A stretch of 64,000 bases of DNA from CAWJLE01 sp963843645 (lineage in GTDB: Bacteria > Chloroflexota > Anaerolineae > DAOTYC01). Positions within the stretch are counted from its first letter, which is position 1. Every line of letters starts with the position of its first letter. The translations under genes were made by a program, and so were the position numbers. Positions 18,998 to 26,966 of the stretch are shown piece after piece. The notes below the pieces were generated by a model. That model did not search any database. It saw nothing but the letters and a program-made list of their open reading frames with translations, and had not been told where the DNA came from. The stretch is taken from contig CAWJLE010000001.1 of the NCBI GenBank assembly GCA_963843645.1, positions 1,054,001 to 1,118,000 of the forward strand. Direction: 5' to 3'.

Positions 18998-20494
18998 TCA
19001 CAGGCGAAGGGCCGGCACGACGAAGACGAACAGGCAGACGAAGTTGAGCGCCCAGAGACCCACGAAGGGCAACACGTAGAGCCCCCGACGCCAGGCGCCC
19101 GGCAGGAATCCCCGCACACCAAACGCGACCGCCAGCGCCCCGCCCAACCCCACGACAGCCCGATTCACGTGTCCATGGGCCCAACCCCGCGTAACAACCA
19201 CCACCGTCGCCAGGCCCAACAGGGCGGCGACCCACCAGGCCCACACCCGATCGAGCAGCGCCCACAGGCCGAGCGCGAAGAAGGTTCCCAGCGGGATCAG
19301 CGCCGGAAACAGGTAGCGGCCCTGGTGCTGGACGTACTGGATGTTGTACCAAAGATAGGATGCCACGGTGAGCAGCGTGGACGCAGCCAGGACTGCCAGG
19401 GCCCACTGCTGGCGGTTCGTCAACCGGCGACAGTCGCGGACGCAGAATCCGACGAGCCCCAACGCCGCGAGCGCCGACAGCACGCCTAACGCCAGGTAGA
19501 TGCGCTCGTCGACCAGGACGCCCATCCACCCGAACTGCGCCCAGAAGCTGTGAAACGTGGTGGTCGCGAACTCGCGCGCCAGGCCACCCCAACCCAGCCG
19601 GGCCACCCAGTCCGCCGTGTGGGGCTGCGCGCCCATGATCGAGTCGTGGCGAGCCAGACCCAGCACGTCGAAGCCGCCGTACACGGACGCGTTGCGGACG
19701 AACCAGGGGAGCGCCAAGACCAGCGCCACGCCGACGGCCCGGACCGTGGCCGCCAACGCCTGCGCAATGGACTCCCCGTCTGCTTCCCGCCGCAACCGGC
19801 GCCACAGGGGTGGCGCCAGCAATACAAACGCCGTCAGGGGCAGCAGCACGTAGTCCGTCGTCTTCGTCCACAACCCCAGGCCGAGCAGCAGCCCCAGCCG
19901 GACGTCGCCCGCCCAACCCGAAGCGGCTCCAGTCATGATCCGGCGGACCAGGGTCAGCAGCACCAGGCCGACGATCAGCTCCGCGAGCGTATCGTTGCTG
20001 ATTGCGGCCGTCAGCGCCACGTGCATCGGCACCGTCGCCACGAAGGCCGTGGCGCCCAATGCCCATGCGGGCTGCTCCGGCACGATCGCGATCACCGTCC
20101 GGTAGGTCACCCAGAGCAGGCACGCACCCAGCACGACGGAGAACAGGCGCAGAACGACCGGCCGAGCCGCCGGAGCGAAGGGCGCGGCCACGATGGCCCC
20201 TGCCACGTAGTACAGCGGCGGCTGGTGAGATTCATAGCGAATGGCGTCGATCGGCAGGTCGGGGGGGAAGCGGGCCGCCTTGATGCGCTCGAGGTAAGCA
20301 AAATCATAGTCACCGGGACGCAGTACCGGCAGCGCCCGCTGCTCGATGAGGTACCGGACGTAGTTGTAGTGCGCGGGCTCGTCCGGCGCCTCCCACAGCG
20401 GCGTCGCCAACGCAAAGGCCGTCGCCGCGCACAAGTACGCGACCACAATCACGGCCAAAACCGTCAGGCGACGATCGCCTCGCTCCACAGCCAC
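18998..20494 (-). CDS. GT39/ArnT-like or DUF2142-like membrane glycosyltransferase
   Basis: Polytopic protein of 498 residues with about eleven hydrophobic segments. The N-terminal part has TPLWEAPDEPAHYNYVRYL, where the acidic Asp-Glu pair after the first membrane helix is typical of GT-C enzymes acting on lipid-linked sugars outside the membrane. QHQGRYLFPALIPLG near the C-terminus is also characteristic of this group. It lies upstream of the JAMM gene on the same strand with a 13-base gap, suggesting joint transcription, although no functional link is obvious. Donor and acceptor are unknown. Confidence 0.8.
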   Translation of the reverse strand: MAVERGDRRLTVLAVIVVAYLCAATAFALATPLWEAPDEPAHYNYVRYLIEQRALPVLRPGDYDFAYLERIKAARFPPDLPIDAIRYESHQPPLYYVAGAIVAAPFAPAARPVVLRLFSVVLGACLLWVTYRTVIAIVPEQPAWALGATAFVATVPMHVALTAAISNDTLAELIVGLVLLTLVRRIMTGAASGWAGDVRLGLLLGLGLWTKTTDYVLLPLTAFVLLAPPLWRRLRREADGESIAQALAATVRAVGVALVLALPWFVRNASVYGGFDVLGLARHDSIMGAQPHTADWVARLGWGGLAREFATTTFHSFWAQFGWMGVLVDERIYLALGVLSALAALGLVGFCVRDCRRLTNRQQWALAVLAASTLLTVASYLWYNIQYVQHQGRYLFPALIPLGTFFALGLWALLDRVWAWWVAALLGLATVVVVTRGWAHGHVNRAVVGLGGALAVAFGVRGFLPGAWRRGLYVLPFVGLWALNFVCLFVFVVPALRL

Positions 20495-20527
20495 ACCGAC
20501 CTCCCCGACTCGCGCGCGGGATGCGCG

Positions 20528-20563
20528 AAAAACAGACCCTCGCCGGGTTGTCGCGAGGGTCTG
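20528..20563 (-). terminator. rho-independent terminator downstream of metG
   Basis: Stem CAGACCCTCGC (20533-20543) with GCGAGGGTCTG (20553-20563), loop of nine; on the minus strand the stem is followed by five T residues. It lies about 35 bases after the metG stop. Confidence 0.8.
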
Positions 20564-20596
20564 GTACAGGCGGGAGCCTGTTTCGACGTCAAATTG

Positions 20597-22339
20597 TCAC
20601 GCGCCGATCATCCGGTGAACTTCCTCTTCGATGATGGACGTCTCGAGCTTCTTGAACAACGGCGCGGGCTTGCGAAGCTTCTGCCCAATCGGCAGCTCGC
20701 TCGGCTTCCAGGTGGCGCCGCTGGTGTTCGCGTAGGTCAAAGCAAGGTGCGACTTGCTCTCTTCTGGGAACGTGTCGATGGGCTGCGCTCCACGCAGATC
20801 GGTGTCGTAGCCGAGAATCTGGTGCAACATGCTGCTCGAGTTGGGCAGGAACGGGTACAGCATGATCTTGAGCGAGTCGATCACGCGGAGAATGACGTAG
20901 ATCGTCGTCGCTGCCGCCTGCCGGTCCTGCTTGATCTGGAACCAGGGGCCGCGCTCGTCCAGGTAGCGATTGGCCTCGCGCACCAGCGCCATCGCCTCGG
21001 TGATCCCCGCTTTGAAGTTGCAGCCGTCCAACAGCTTGCCGACGGACTCGAATCCGGAGTCGACCTGAGCCAGAATCGCTCGGTCTGCGTCGCTGAGCTC
21101 GCCCGGCTGCGGCACTTTCTCGTCAAACTGCTTGAAGGCGAAGGTCAGCACGCGATTGGCCAGGTTGCCCCACGCCGCCACCAGCTCGTCGTTGTTGCGG
21201 CGCACGAATTCGTCCCAGGTGAAGTTGACGTCGCGGCCCTCGGGGGCATTGACGGACAGCATGTACCGCAGCGGGTCGGGGTCGTAGCGCTCCAGAAAAT
21301 CCAGCACCTCGATCACCCAGCGGCGGCTCTTCGACAGCTGGCGGCCTTCCACGTTCAGATACTCGTTGGCCGGCACGTCGTACGGCAGGTTGAGCCCGCC
21401 GTAGCCCCACAGCATGCCGGGCCATATGACCGTGTGGAACGGGATGTTGTCCTTACCGATGAAATAATAGCTGCGGCCCGGCTGCTTCCACCATTCTTCC
21501 CAGCGATCCGGCTGGCCGATGTTCTTGGCCCACTCGATGCTGGCCGCCAGGTAGCCGATGACCGCGTCGAACCAAACGTAGATGCGCTTGTCCTCGTAGC
21601 CGGGCACCGGGACCGGGATGCCCCACAGAATGTCGCGCGTGATGGGCCGGCCGCGCAGGCCCCCCTCTTTGAGCATGTTGAGCGTGAAGGCGTACACGTT
21701 GGGCCGCCAGTGGTCCTTCTGCTGCTCCACCCACTCGGCCAGCGGTTCCGCAAGCCGGCCCAGGTCGAGGAAGAAGTGCTCGGTCTCGCGCACGATCGGC
21801 TGGCTGCCGCAGAACTTGCAGCGCGGCGTGATCAGCTCGATGGCGTCCAGAGTGTGCCCGCAATTGTCGCATTGGTCGCCGCGCGCATCGGCGTAGCCGC
21901 AATTGGGGCACGTGCCTTCCACGTAACGATCCGCCAGGAACTTCTGATCCTTCTCGCAGAAGAGCGCCTTCATGATGTCCTTGTAGATGTAGCCTTTGTC
22001 CAGCAAGCGCAAGAACATGTCCTGCGTCACGGCCCAATGGTTCTCCGTGTCAGTCTCGGTGAAGAGGTCGAAGGAGATCCCCAGCTTGGCGAAGGTGTCC
22101 AGAAATCGCGGGTGGAAGCGATCGACCACCTCGCGCGGCGAGATTCCCTCCTGCTCCGCTCGCACGGTGATGGGCGTGCCGTGCGTATCGCTTCCCGACA
22201 CCATGAGCACGTCGTTGCCGCGCAGGCGCTGAAAGCGGGCGAAGATGTCGGCGGGAAGATAGGCGCCCGCGACGTGGCCCACGTGAAGATCGCCGTTGCA
22301 ATAGGGCCAGGCTACACTGACAAGGATTTTCTCACTCAC
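20597..22339 (-). CDS. metG: methionyl-tRNA synthetase
   Basis: Charges tRNA-Met with methionine. GTG 22339 after GGAGACC is the likely start because it opens directly with VSEKILVSVAWPYCNGDLH; the longer frame to 22387 adds non-conserved residues. The class I signature HVGH follows, the zinc knuckle is CPNCGYADARGDQCDNCG plus CKFCG, and the second signature appears as LSKSRRW. The protein has about 580 residues and ends at the anticodon-binding helices; the C-terminal OB-fold found in E. coli MetG is absent, as in many bacteria. The frame is intact and a terminator follows. Confidence 0.95.
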   Translation of the reverse strand: MSEKILVSVAWPYCNGDLHVGHVAGAYLPADIFARFQRLRGNDVLMVSGSDTHGTPITVRAEQEGISPREVVDRFHPRFLDTFAKLGISFDLFTETDTENHWAVTQDMFLRLLDKGYIYKDIMKALFCEKDQKFLADRYVEGTCPNCGYADARGDQCDNCGHTLDAIELITPRCKFCGSQPIVRETEHFFLDLGRLAEPLAEWVEQQKDHWRPNVYAFTLNMLKEGGLRGRPITRDILWGIPVPVPGYEDKRIYVWFDAVIGYLAASIEWAKNIGQPDRWEEWWKQPGRSYYFIGKDNIPFHTVIWPGMLWGYGGLNLPYDVPANEYLNVEGRQLSKSRRWVIEVLDFLERYDPDPLRYMLSVNAPEGRDVNFTWDEFVRRNNDELVAAWGNLANRVLTFAFKQFDEKVPQPGELSDADRAILAQVDSGFESVGKLLDGCNFKAGITEAMALVREANRYLDERGPWFQIKQDRQAAATTIYVILRVIDSLKIMLYPFLPNSSSMLHQILGYDTDLRGAQPIDTFPEESKSHLALTYANTSGATWKPSELPIGQKLRKPAPLFKKLETSIIEEEVHRMIGA

Positions 22340-22409
22340 GTTGGTCTCCTTACGCTCACCGTCCGAATGGGCCACATTGTACCACACTTAATGTGATGAA
22401 ACAACCACG

Positions 22410-22441
22410 AAAAAGAGCTCCGTCTTTTTGACGGAGCTCTT
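22410..22441 (-). terminator. rho-independent terminator of the Flp pilin gene
   Basis: Near-perfect hairpin AAGAGCTCCGTC (22413-22424), five-base loop, GACGGAGCTCTT (22430-22441), followed on the minus strand by a run of T. It sits 38 bases after the pilin stop codon. Confidence 0.8.
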
Positions 22442-22479
22442 GGATGCTGCGTGATACAATGAAGAGAAAGACTAAGGGA

Positions 22480-22626
22480 TTAAAGGTTACCCACGACGGT
22501 GCTGAACACGTTGCCCACGACGGGGCCCAACAGCAACAGGATCGCGATCACGACGATGGCCACCAGCACCAGGATCAACGCATACTCTACCAGGCCCTGG
22601 CCTTCTTCACGACGAGTGAGGAACAT
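22480..22626 (-). CDS. Flp/Fap-type IVb pilin
   Basis: A 48-residue gene too short for ordinary ORF lists. The minus strand from ATG 22626 reads MFLTRREEGQGLVEYALILV followed by a hydrophobic helix and GPVVGNVFSTVVGNL, stop at 22480. The prepilin peptidase site is Gly-Gln-Gly-Leu-Val-Glu-Tyr: cleavage after the first Gly leaves a mature pilin with the invariant Glu at position 5 and Tyr at 6, the hallmark of Flp pilins of Tad systems. An AGGAGGTGA ribosome-binding site, a consensus promoter and a terminator surround it, so it is a strongly expressed single-gene unit. No tad assembly genes are nearby. Confidence 0.92.
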   Translation of the reverse strand: MFLTRREEGQGLVEYALILVLVAIVVIAILLLLGPVVGNVFSTVVGNL

Positions 22627-22710
22627 TCTTGTCTCACCTCCTTCCCCTGTATAGATTTGTTAAGAGAGACTCTGACCAGATGGTGGGATAATTTCTACTG
22701 AATTGTCCTT

Positions 22711-22739
22711 ATTATATCATTCCATATCGGAAACGTCAA
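22711..22739 (-). promoter_or_regulatory. strong sigma70-type promoter of the Flp pilin gene
   Basis: Minus strand TTGACG (22739-22734), exactly 17 bases, TATAAT (22716-22711): one mismatch from full consensus. The start codon is 85 bases downstream. Confidence 0.85.
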
Positions 22740-22781
22740 TAGTACCACTATCCCAAAAATTTCGTTATGCGCGCATTTCGA

Positions 22782-23549
22782 CTATCGATATAGCCCTTTC
22801 CAGTGATTCCATCTCACCTGGAGGACGTCCCGAAACATCTTGAACGTGTCGCGCACCGGGCTGATGCGGCTGTTCGCGACGTGGTACCAGTCGATGGGGA
22901 CCTCGAGGATCTCATAGCCTTTGCGTTGGGCGATGAACAACACCTCGACGTCGAACCCGAATCCGTCCATGGTCTGCAGTCCGAAAACGTGCTGACCAAC
23001 CTCGCGCCGAAAGGACTTGAATCCGCACTGGGTGTCCTGAAAGCCGGGCACGGCGAAGAGGCGCACCACCAGGTTGAACACGCGTCCCATCAGGTGGCGA
23101 TAGGGCGGCTCACCGTAGCGCCGGGCGCCAGGCACTTCGCGCGAGCCGATGGCCACGTCGTAATCCTGACGTTGCGGCGGCAGAAAGCGCAGGACCTGTT
23201 CGATCGGCATCGACAGGTCCGCGTCACACAGGAACAGGTATTCGCCGCGGCCCGCCAGCATGCCTGTCTTGACGGCGCAGCCTTTGCCGTGGTGCTCGTT
23301 GCGAATGACGGAGATGAATGGGTGTCGTGTGTGAAATTGGTCCGCCAGCGCCGCGGTTCCGTCGCGACTGCCATCGTCCACCACGAGGACCTCGGTCTCG
23401 AACGGTTGTTGCCGGACGAAAGCCGCGATCTTTTCCAGGCTACCCGGCAGGCGCGTCTCTTCGTTGTAGGCAGGAATGATGACCGACAACAGTGGTCGAG
23501 TCCCGGCAGATTCCAAAAGCGATTCTCCCACGTGGTGAAATGAAAGCAA
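22782..23549 (-). CDS. GT2 glycosyltransferase, dolichyl-phosphate-sugar synthase type
   Basis: Cytoplasmic or membrane-associated GT-A enzyme of 255 residues likely loading a sugar from a nucleotide donor onto a polyprenyl phosphate. Seen: SVIIPAYNEETRLPGSLEKI at the start, VLVVDDGSRDGT (nucleotide-binding Asp), LFLCDADLSMP (DxD metal motif), and the acceptor-side QDTQCGFKSFRR and GFGFDVEVLFIAQ. The C-terminus has no transmembrane anchor. Such enzymes supply the lipid-linked sugars used by GT-C proteins, several of which are encoded in this window, although specific pairing is inference. The gene is followed by the pilin promoter and lies downstream of another GT2 gene on the same strand. 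Confidence 0.9.
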   Translation of the reverse strand: MLSFHHVGESLLESAGTRPLLSVIIPAYNEETRLPGSLEKIAAFVRQQPFETEVLVVDDGSRDGTAALADQFHTRHPFISVIRNEHHGKGCAVKTGMLAGRGEYLFLCDADLSMPIEQVLRFLPPQRQDYDVAIGSREVPGARRYGEPPYRHLMGRVFNLVVRLFAVPGFQDTQCGFKSFRREVGQHVFGLQTMDGFGFDVEVLFIAQRKGYEILEVPIDWYHVANSRISPVRDTFKMFRDVLQVRWNHWKGLYR

Positions 23550-23575
23550 CGCCGATCATACCGCTATAGGCGGGC

Positions 23576-24545
23576 TTAGTCAATTCGAGCCAGGATGGAA
23601 TCGAGGTACTCGACGGACACGCGACGGCCCGCCTGGATCCGGCGCCGCTGCCCCCACAGCGACGGCAGCCGCACCAAACCAGCCAGCTGCCCGCGCAGCC
23701 GCGCCCGGGCGGCCTCGCCACGCCACGCTCGGAGCGCGTCCCGGGCGATATCCAGCTGCGCCGCGACGATCCGTCGCCCGCATCGGCGCAGCAGCGACCT
23801 GGGATAGTTCCTGGCGATCACGGCCAGGCAGTTCCGGCCGTTGTAGAAGCTGGCCAGCACGCCGCCGCCGGTGGCGCTGACCCGGTGGTAGATGCGCGAT
23901 TGCGGCGCGTAGATGCACGTCCAGCCCGCCGCCTGTCCGCGCCAGGCCAGGTCGACGTCCTCGCAGAACGCGAACAAATCCTCCTCGAAGAGGCCGACGT
24001 CGTCGAGCATTGCGCGCCGGTAGGCGGCCGCTGGCGCCGCAGGGCCCGAACACGGACTCCTCGCGGTCGAACGCGTCTCCATCCGGCTGCCAAACGCCGC
24101 GATTGCCGGGGATGCCGTCCACGCGGTAGAAGTCGCCTGCCGAGTGCAGGTGATCCCGGCGGTCGAACAGCAGAATCTTGCACGCGATCATGCCGGCCTG
24201 GGGATGCCGCTCCAGGGCCGCGCGCATCTCCTCCAGCCAGCGGGGATCGGCCTCCGTGTCGTTGTTCAGCAGGGCGATCACCGCACCCCGAGCCTGGCGA
24301 ATGCCCGCGTTCACGCCGCCCGCAAAGCCCCGGTTCTCGCTCAGGGCGACCGTCCGCACTTCCGGATAGCTCGCCAGCATGGCCAGCGACTCGTCGCGCG
24401 AGCCGTTGTCGACGACGATGACCTCGGCGTCCGCGAACGTCTGCCGGCGGAGCGAGTCCAGGCACGTCGGCAGGTGCGCCGCCCCGTTCCAATTGGGGAT
24501 GACGACCGAAAAGTAAGGCCGCGGGGCCTCAGAGGGGCTCGACAC
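23576..24545 (-). CDS. GT2 glycosyltransferase, rhamnosyltransferase-like (frameshifted)
   Basis: GT-A fold enzyme of about 322 residues. From ATG 24545: YFSVVIPNWNGAAHLPTCLD, VIVVDNGSRDES and ALLNNDTEADPRWLEEM (metal-binding Asp region). After ESVFGPCGA at about 24040 the frame shifts; the next frame continues AAAYRRAMLDDVGLFEEDLF and FCEDVDLAWRGQAAGW with the conserved Glu-Asp catalytic-base motif, ending at 23576. A single-base indel near 24030-24045 explains it. Its start overlaps the end of rfbD by 17 bases, so the two are translationally linked, and transfer of rhamnose to a surface glycan is a reasonable inference. Confidence 0.83.
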
Positions 24546-25368
24546 GCAGGTACTCCTCCAGGGCCTCGGTCCAGGGCCGCAGCACGATGCCCAGCGCCGC
24601 GCCGCGGGAATTGCGCAGAGGGGAGTAGGGCGGCGGCTGGGAGGCGCGGGAGTAAGCGTCCAGCGTGATCGGCTCGACCGGAACGCCGGCCCGCCCGGTC
24701 CGGCGCAGGATTTCCACGGCGAAGTCGTAGCGGGAGCAGACGCCGCTGTTCGTGAAGTGGAAAACGCCGTAGGCCTCGGTCAGGACGAGCCGGGCGACGG
24801 CCGCCGCCAGGTCCGGCGCGTAGGTCGGGCTGCTGATCTCGTCGGTCACGACGGCCAGCTTCCCGCGCTCGTCGGCGGCCCGCACGATCTTCTTCACGAA
24901 GTGGTTGCCGGTCGGTCCGAAGAGCCAGGCGGTGCGGGCGACGAAGAACCGCGGCACGAGCTGCTGCACGAAGGACTCCCCCAGGAGCTTCGACCGGCCG
25001 TACGCGTTGATAGGATTGGGCGGATCCGACTCAACATAAGGTTCACGCGCCTGACCGTCGAACACCTCGTTGGTGCTGACGTACACCAGCACGGCGCCGA
25101 TGTCGCGGCAGGCCAGGGCCACGTTCTGCGTGCCCAGGCCGTTGATGCGGTTGGCGGTCTCGGGGTCGCGCGCGCAGCCGTCCACGTTGGTGTAGGCCGC
25201 GCCGTGGATCACCGCCTCCGGCGCGAACTCGGCCAGCGTGTGGCCGATCCCCTCGCGGTCGGTGATATCGTGCTCGGGCAGGTCCAGGAGCAGCAGATCG
25301 TGTCCGGCGAACGCGGCCCGAAACGCGTGGCCGAGCTGGCCCTTGTACCCGGTGATCGCCAGCCTCAT
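24529..25368 (-). CDS. rfbD: dTDP-4-dehydrorhamnose reductase
   Basis: Reduces dTDP-4-keto-L-rhamnose to dTDP-L-rhamnose with NAD(P)H. The 279-residue extended short-chain dehydrogenase has the Rossmann start MRLAITGYKGQLGHAF (GxxGxxG type), AVIHGAAYTNVDGCARDPE, YVSTNEVFDG, and the active-site YGRSKLLGE with Tyr and Lys. ARTAWLFGPTGNHFVKKI and DEISSPTYAPDLA match the family. RfbA, RfbB and RfbC are not next to it. It precedes a GT2 gene that it overlaps, consistent with rhamnose use in glycan assembly. Confidence 0.93.
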   Translation of the reverse strand: MRLAITGYKGQLGHAFRAAFAGHDLLLLDLPEHDITDREGIGHTLAEFAPEAVIHGAAYTNVDGCARDPETANRINGLGTQNVALACRDIGAVLVYVSTNEVFDGQAREPYVESDPPNPINAYGRSKLLGESFVQQLVPRFFVARTAWLFGPTGNHFVKKIVRAADERGKLAVVTDEISSPTYAPDLAAAVARLVLTEAYGVFHFTNSGVCSRYDFAVEILRRTGRAGVPVEPITLDAYSRASQPPPYSPLRNSRGAALGIVLRPWTEALEEYLRVEPL

Positions 25369-25466
25369 GAGGCGCCCTCCTGGGGATGGTAGGTGTTTGA
25401 GGTCTTCTGCGTTATAATCACGCTGAGTTGCTCCTGAGCCATCTTAGGATACACCGCGAAGGGTCC

Positions 25467-26832
25467 ATGAACAAACGTCCGCTGGATGCCCTGTTGCTGT
25501 TCATTCTGCTGGTCGCCCGCGTCCGCATCGACACGCTGGCCGGCCTGGTCGCGCCGCGCCCGGCGGACCTGCTCGAAAAGATCGGCCTCCTGCCGCCGGC
25601 CGCGCTGAGCCTGCTGCAGGACTGGCTCGTCGACCCCTACAGCCTGGTGCTCATCACCTTTGCGTTCGCCTGCCTGCTGGTCTACCTGCTCGTCGACCTG
25701 GCGACAGCGCACTGGGGCGAGGACACGACCTACCGGGTCAAGCTCGGATTGATCTTCGCCATCGTCGTCGCCACCGTCGTCACCCAGTCGAGCCTGCTGA
25801 TCGCGCTGCGGCACTGGAGCGGCCCGGCCAGCTTCACCCACGATGGCGGCGTCATCCAGACAGAGGCCGCCGTCGGCGTTTCTGCTGCAGGGCAAGAACC
25901 CCTACGTCGAAGACTACACAGCGACCCCCATGGCCGAGTGGGGCACCGACCTCAAGACCGCGCTGTACCACTTCCCGTACCTGCCGTGGACCTTCCTGTC
26001 GGCCATCCCGTTCCAGCTGGCGGAGCAGGCCCTGTTCGGCTGGTACGACCAGCGGTTCCTCTACCTGCTGCTGTTCCTGCTCATGCTCTGGCTGGCGCCC
26101 AAGCTCTGCGCCGACCGCACGGACCGCCTGTGCCTGACCATGATCCTGGGGCTCAACCCCATCATGGCCAACGACGTCATCTTCGGCCAGAACGATTCGT
26201 TCGTGCTGTTCTGGCTGGTGCTCTTCGCCTACGGTCTGGTGCGAAAGCGCTGGACGCTGGCCGGTGTGGCGCTGGGCCTGGCCGTCGCCAGCAAGTCCAC
26301 TGCCTGGTTCATCGCGCCGTTCTTCCTCGCCTATCTGTGGCGGGAATCGGGCCGCCTCGGCATCGCGCTGCGCCGGCTGGCGCCCGCCATCGTGGTGGCG
26401 GCGGTCCTGGTCCTGCCGTTTGCCGCCTGGAACCTCAACGCCATGGTCGACGACATCTGGCGCTGGTCCGCCGGCACGATCCCGACCGCGTACCAGATTC
26501 GCGGCTGGGGCCTCTCCAACGCGGTCCTGGCGCTCGGCGGCGTCGGCTCCCGGTTGGACTACTTCCCCTTCTGGATCCCCGAGCTGGTCGTCGGGCTGCC
26601 CGTCCTGGCCGGCCTGCTGTGGCGGCAGGTGAAGCACGACAATACCCCGGCAGCGATGTTCTGGGGCTACGGCGTCTTCACGTTCGCCTTTCTCTACGTC
26701 TCGCGCTTCCTGAACGAGAACTACCTCGGCTTCCTGATCGCCGTCCTGGCGCTCGGCTACTACGTCCACGCGGCGGCGCCCTATCAGAACACAATCGCCT
26801 CAGATGCGGAAAGCACCGGGGCGACGCAATGA
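25467..26832 (+). CDS. polytopic GT-C/GT87-like membrane protein (frameshifted)
   Basis: Membrane protein of about 454 residues with roughly ten helices. From ATG 25467 (GAAGGG upstream): MNKRPLDALLLFILLVARVR, several helices, then THDGGVIQTEAA at about 25870, where the frame moves by one base. The next frame starts FLLQGKNPYVEDYTATPMAE, a polyprenyl-sugar-dependent mannosyltransferase-like loop, and runs intact to 26832 through GLNPIMANDVIFGQNDSF, a conserved GT87/DUF2029-like segment. It is divergent from rfbD. The substrate is unknown. Confidence 0.78.
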
Positions 26833-26954
26833 GATCACAACGATTGGCGCGCACAGTGTAACACAGGGCGGCGTTGGCGTCAATGGCAGCGAGATGAACA
26901 TTCGACGGTTTTGGCCGACCTCAAACAGGTTAACGCTCTGAACAGCAATTGCTC

Positions 26955-26966
26955 AGGAGGTGATCC
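26955..26966 (+). promoter_or_regulatory. extended Shine-Dalgarno of the NACHT gene
   Basis: AGGAGGTGATCC is fully complementary to the conserved 3' end of bacterial 16S rRNA over twelve bases and directly abuts ATG 26967, so it fixes this start. Confidence 0.75.

Noticed and set aside
19550..22396. 948-residue plus-strand frame over metG and the GT gene
   Set aside because: It is rich in R, Q, H and G, with no motif, and lies antisense to two well-conserved genes. GC-rich third positions create such frames.
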